Of a stretch of DNA of 64,000 nt, positions 63,271 to 64,000 are shown piece after piece. The stretch covers positions 1,426,001 through 1,490,000 of the forward strand of contig LUGG01000005.1 of assembly GCA_001683735.1 (NCBI GenBank), written 5' to 3'. The DNA comes from Grifola frondosa. Its lineage: Eukaryota; Basidiomycota; Agaricomycetes; Polyporales; Grifolaceae. The stretch's first letter is position 1; each line of letters begins with the position of its first letter. The position numbers and the translations under genes were made by a program. The notes under the pieces are model-generated. The model was given only the letters and a program-made list of their open reading frames with translations, searched no databases and was not told the origin of the DNA.

Positions 63271-63618
63271 GGTTGGAGTAAGTTTTTCTTTATGAGTTGC
63301 TGATCAACGAATATCTGCTGACCCTTAGTTTATTGTAGAATATCGAACACGATCATCAGGTTCTCCCAGATGTCACCCGCGCTGATTTACGGCAATTGAC
63401 ATCTCTGTTCTCATGCCGTTATGGACCAAGTGGTCGCATGACTTCGCATTTCCTACTAACACGGTGGAGATGTACAAGGCACCCAAGCACCTGTATGATC
63501 CTAAGAACCCAACTGCAGATCCCGATGAGCCAGTCATCGATCAATTCTTTTGGTGAGTTCCAGCAGGAAGTGCCCAGCCGAAGTTCAGCGGGACGACGAG
63601 AATTACGATTTTTCTTGT

Positions 63619-64000
63619 CATGAAAATTAAGCTATATGAAGAAATCATCGAGTGGAAGGAGCGCATTTCTGAGGTTTGAATTCCAAGCCTCCGTATTTTT
63701 AGATTACTGAAACTCATCTTAGGGTAGGATCGAAGATGCGATGGATGGCTTGGATGATAACGATCCAATGGGACAGGTACGCTGCTCTACTATCATATCT
63801 CTGAGATATGATTAACATCATCTTAGATTTTCCGAGCCATGACGGGTTTAAAATACGGCAAGAAGCGCACCTTGACGACTGCAATATCTGAGAATAGCAG
63901 TCGAAAGTGTCCAGCGCCATTCTTCGCAGATGACGATGATTTTGTTCCATTGCCAGAAGCCTCGCGAAATGCAACCTCGATAGTGGGTCATTCCATGCGA
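63619..64000 (+). CDS. Unidentified gene, partial at the window end
   Basis: A run of exon-like segments linked by plausible short introns: MKIKLYEEIIEWKERISE, then GRIEDAMDGLDDNDPMGQ (between TTTTTAG/ATCTTAG acceptors and GTACGC donor), then IFRAMTGLKYGKKRTLTTAI, ENSSRKCPAPFFADDDDFVP and LPEASRNATSIVGHSMR running off the end. Upstream, HDFAFPTNTVEMYKAPKHLYDPKNPTADPDEP (about 63435-63555) may belong to the same gene. I do not recognise the family. The acidic, charged composition with a short basic block suggests a soluble, perhaps nuclear, protein, but that is only composition. Confidence 0.4.

Overview
The window is nuclear DNA from a basidiomycete, most likely an Agaricomycete. The evidence is dense genes on both strands, many short (about 45-65 nt) GT-AG introns, fungal pathways (alpha-aminoadipate lysine synthesis, Kre9-type wall protein, A-T-R adenylate-forming reductase, Dal5-type transporter) and the expanded F-box families typical of mushrooms. 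No rRNA, tRNA, CRISPR or bacterial operon was seen.

Layout. 0.4-3.6 kb: SAM-dependent methyltransferase and complex III core subunit QCR2, both forward. 3.8-6.3 kb: reverse homoaconitase LYS4. 6.7-11.1 kb: two tandem reverse F-box genes separated by a decayed copy of part of LYS4, which records a segmental duplication. 11.5-13.9 kb: Dal5-like transporter. 14-20 kb: gene-poor, with a broken reductase fragment and a coiled-coil gene. 20-24.3 kb: complete A-T-R reductase. 24.5-26.1 kb: nuclease-like orphan family. 26.7-29.6 kb: mitochondrial aconitase with CCAAT boxes upstream. 31.5-35.3 kb: Kre9-like protein and tyrosyl-DNA phosphodiesterase TDP1 with two ubiquitin-interacting motifs. 36.4-38.6 kb: Ser/Thr-rich single-pass membrane protein. 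38.7-49.5 kb: importin-13-like karyopherin, MFS transporter, F-box protein, COP9 subunit 3. 49.6-49.9 kb: a CACTA-like MITE. 50-61.3 kb: WRAP53/TCAB1-like WD protein, cytochrome P450, exosome nuclease DIS3, F-box/WD-like protein. 61.3-64 kb: fragments of a histidine acid phosphatase, an HNH-like protein and an unidentified gene cut by the window edge.

Most of the window is housekeeping and the genes do not form one pathway. QCR2, ACO1 and LYS4 are mitochondrial. DIS3, WRAP53 and TDP1 act in RNA or DNA maintenance; CSN3 and the F-box proteins belong to the ubiquitin system.

Caution for readers: many conserved genes (QCR2, LYS4, ACO1, the reductase, both MFS genes) carry single-base frame breaks, nearly all missing bases and several in short homopolymers. 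I read these as sequence errors rather than pseudogenes, so coordinates are of the genomic span and exact exon joins are given only where I could derive them. I found no convincing new multi-gene system. The most notable items are the LYS4/F-box duplication, the MITE, two GC-AG introns, the nuclease-like orphan gene and the TDP1 ubiquitin-binding motifs.
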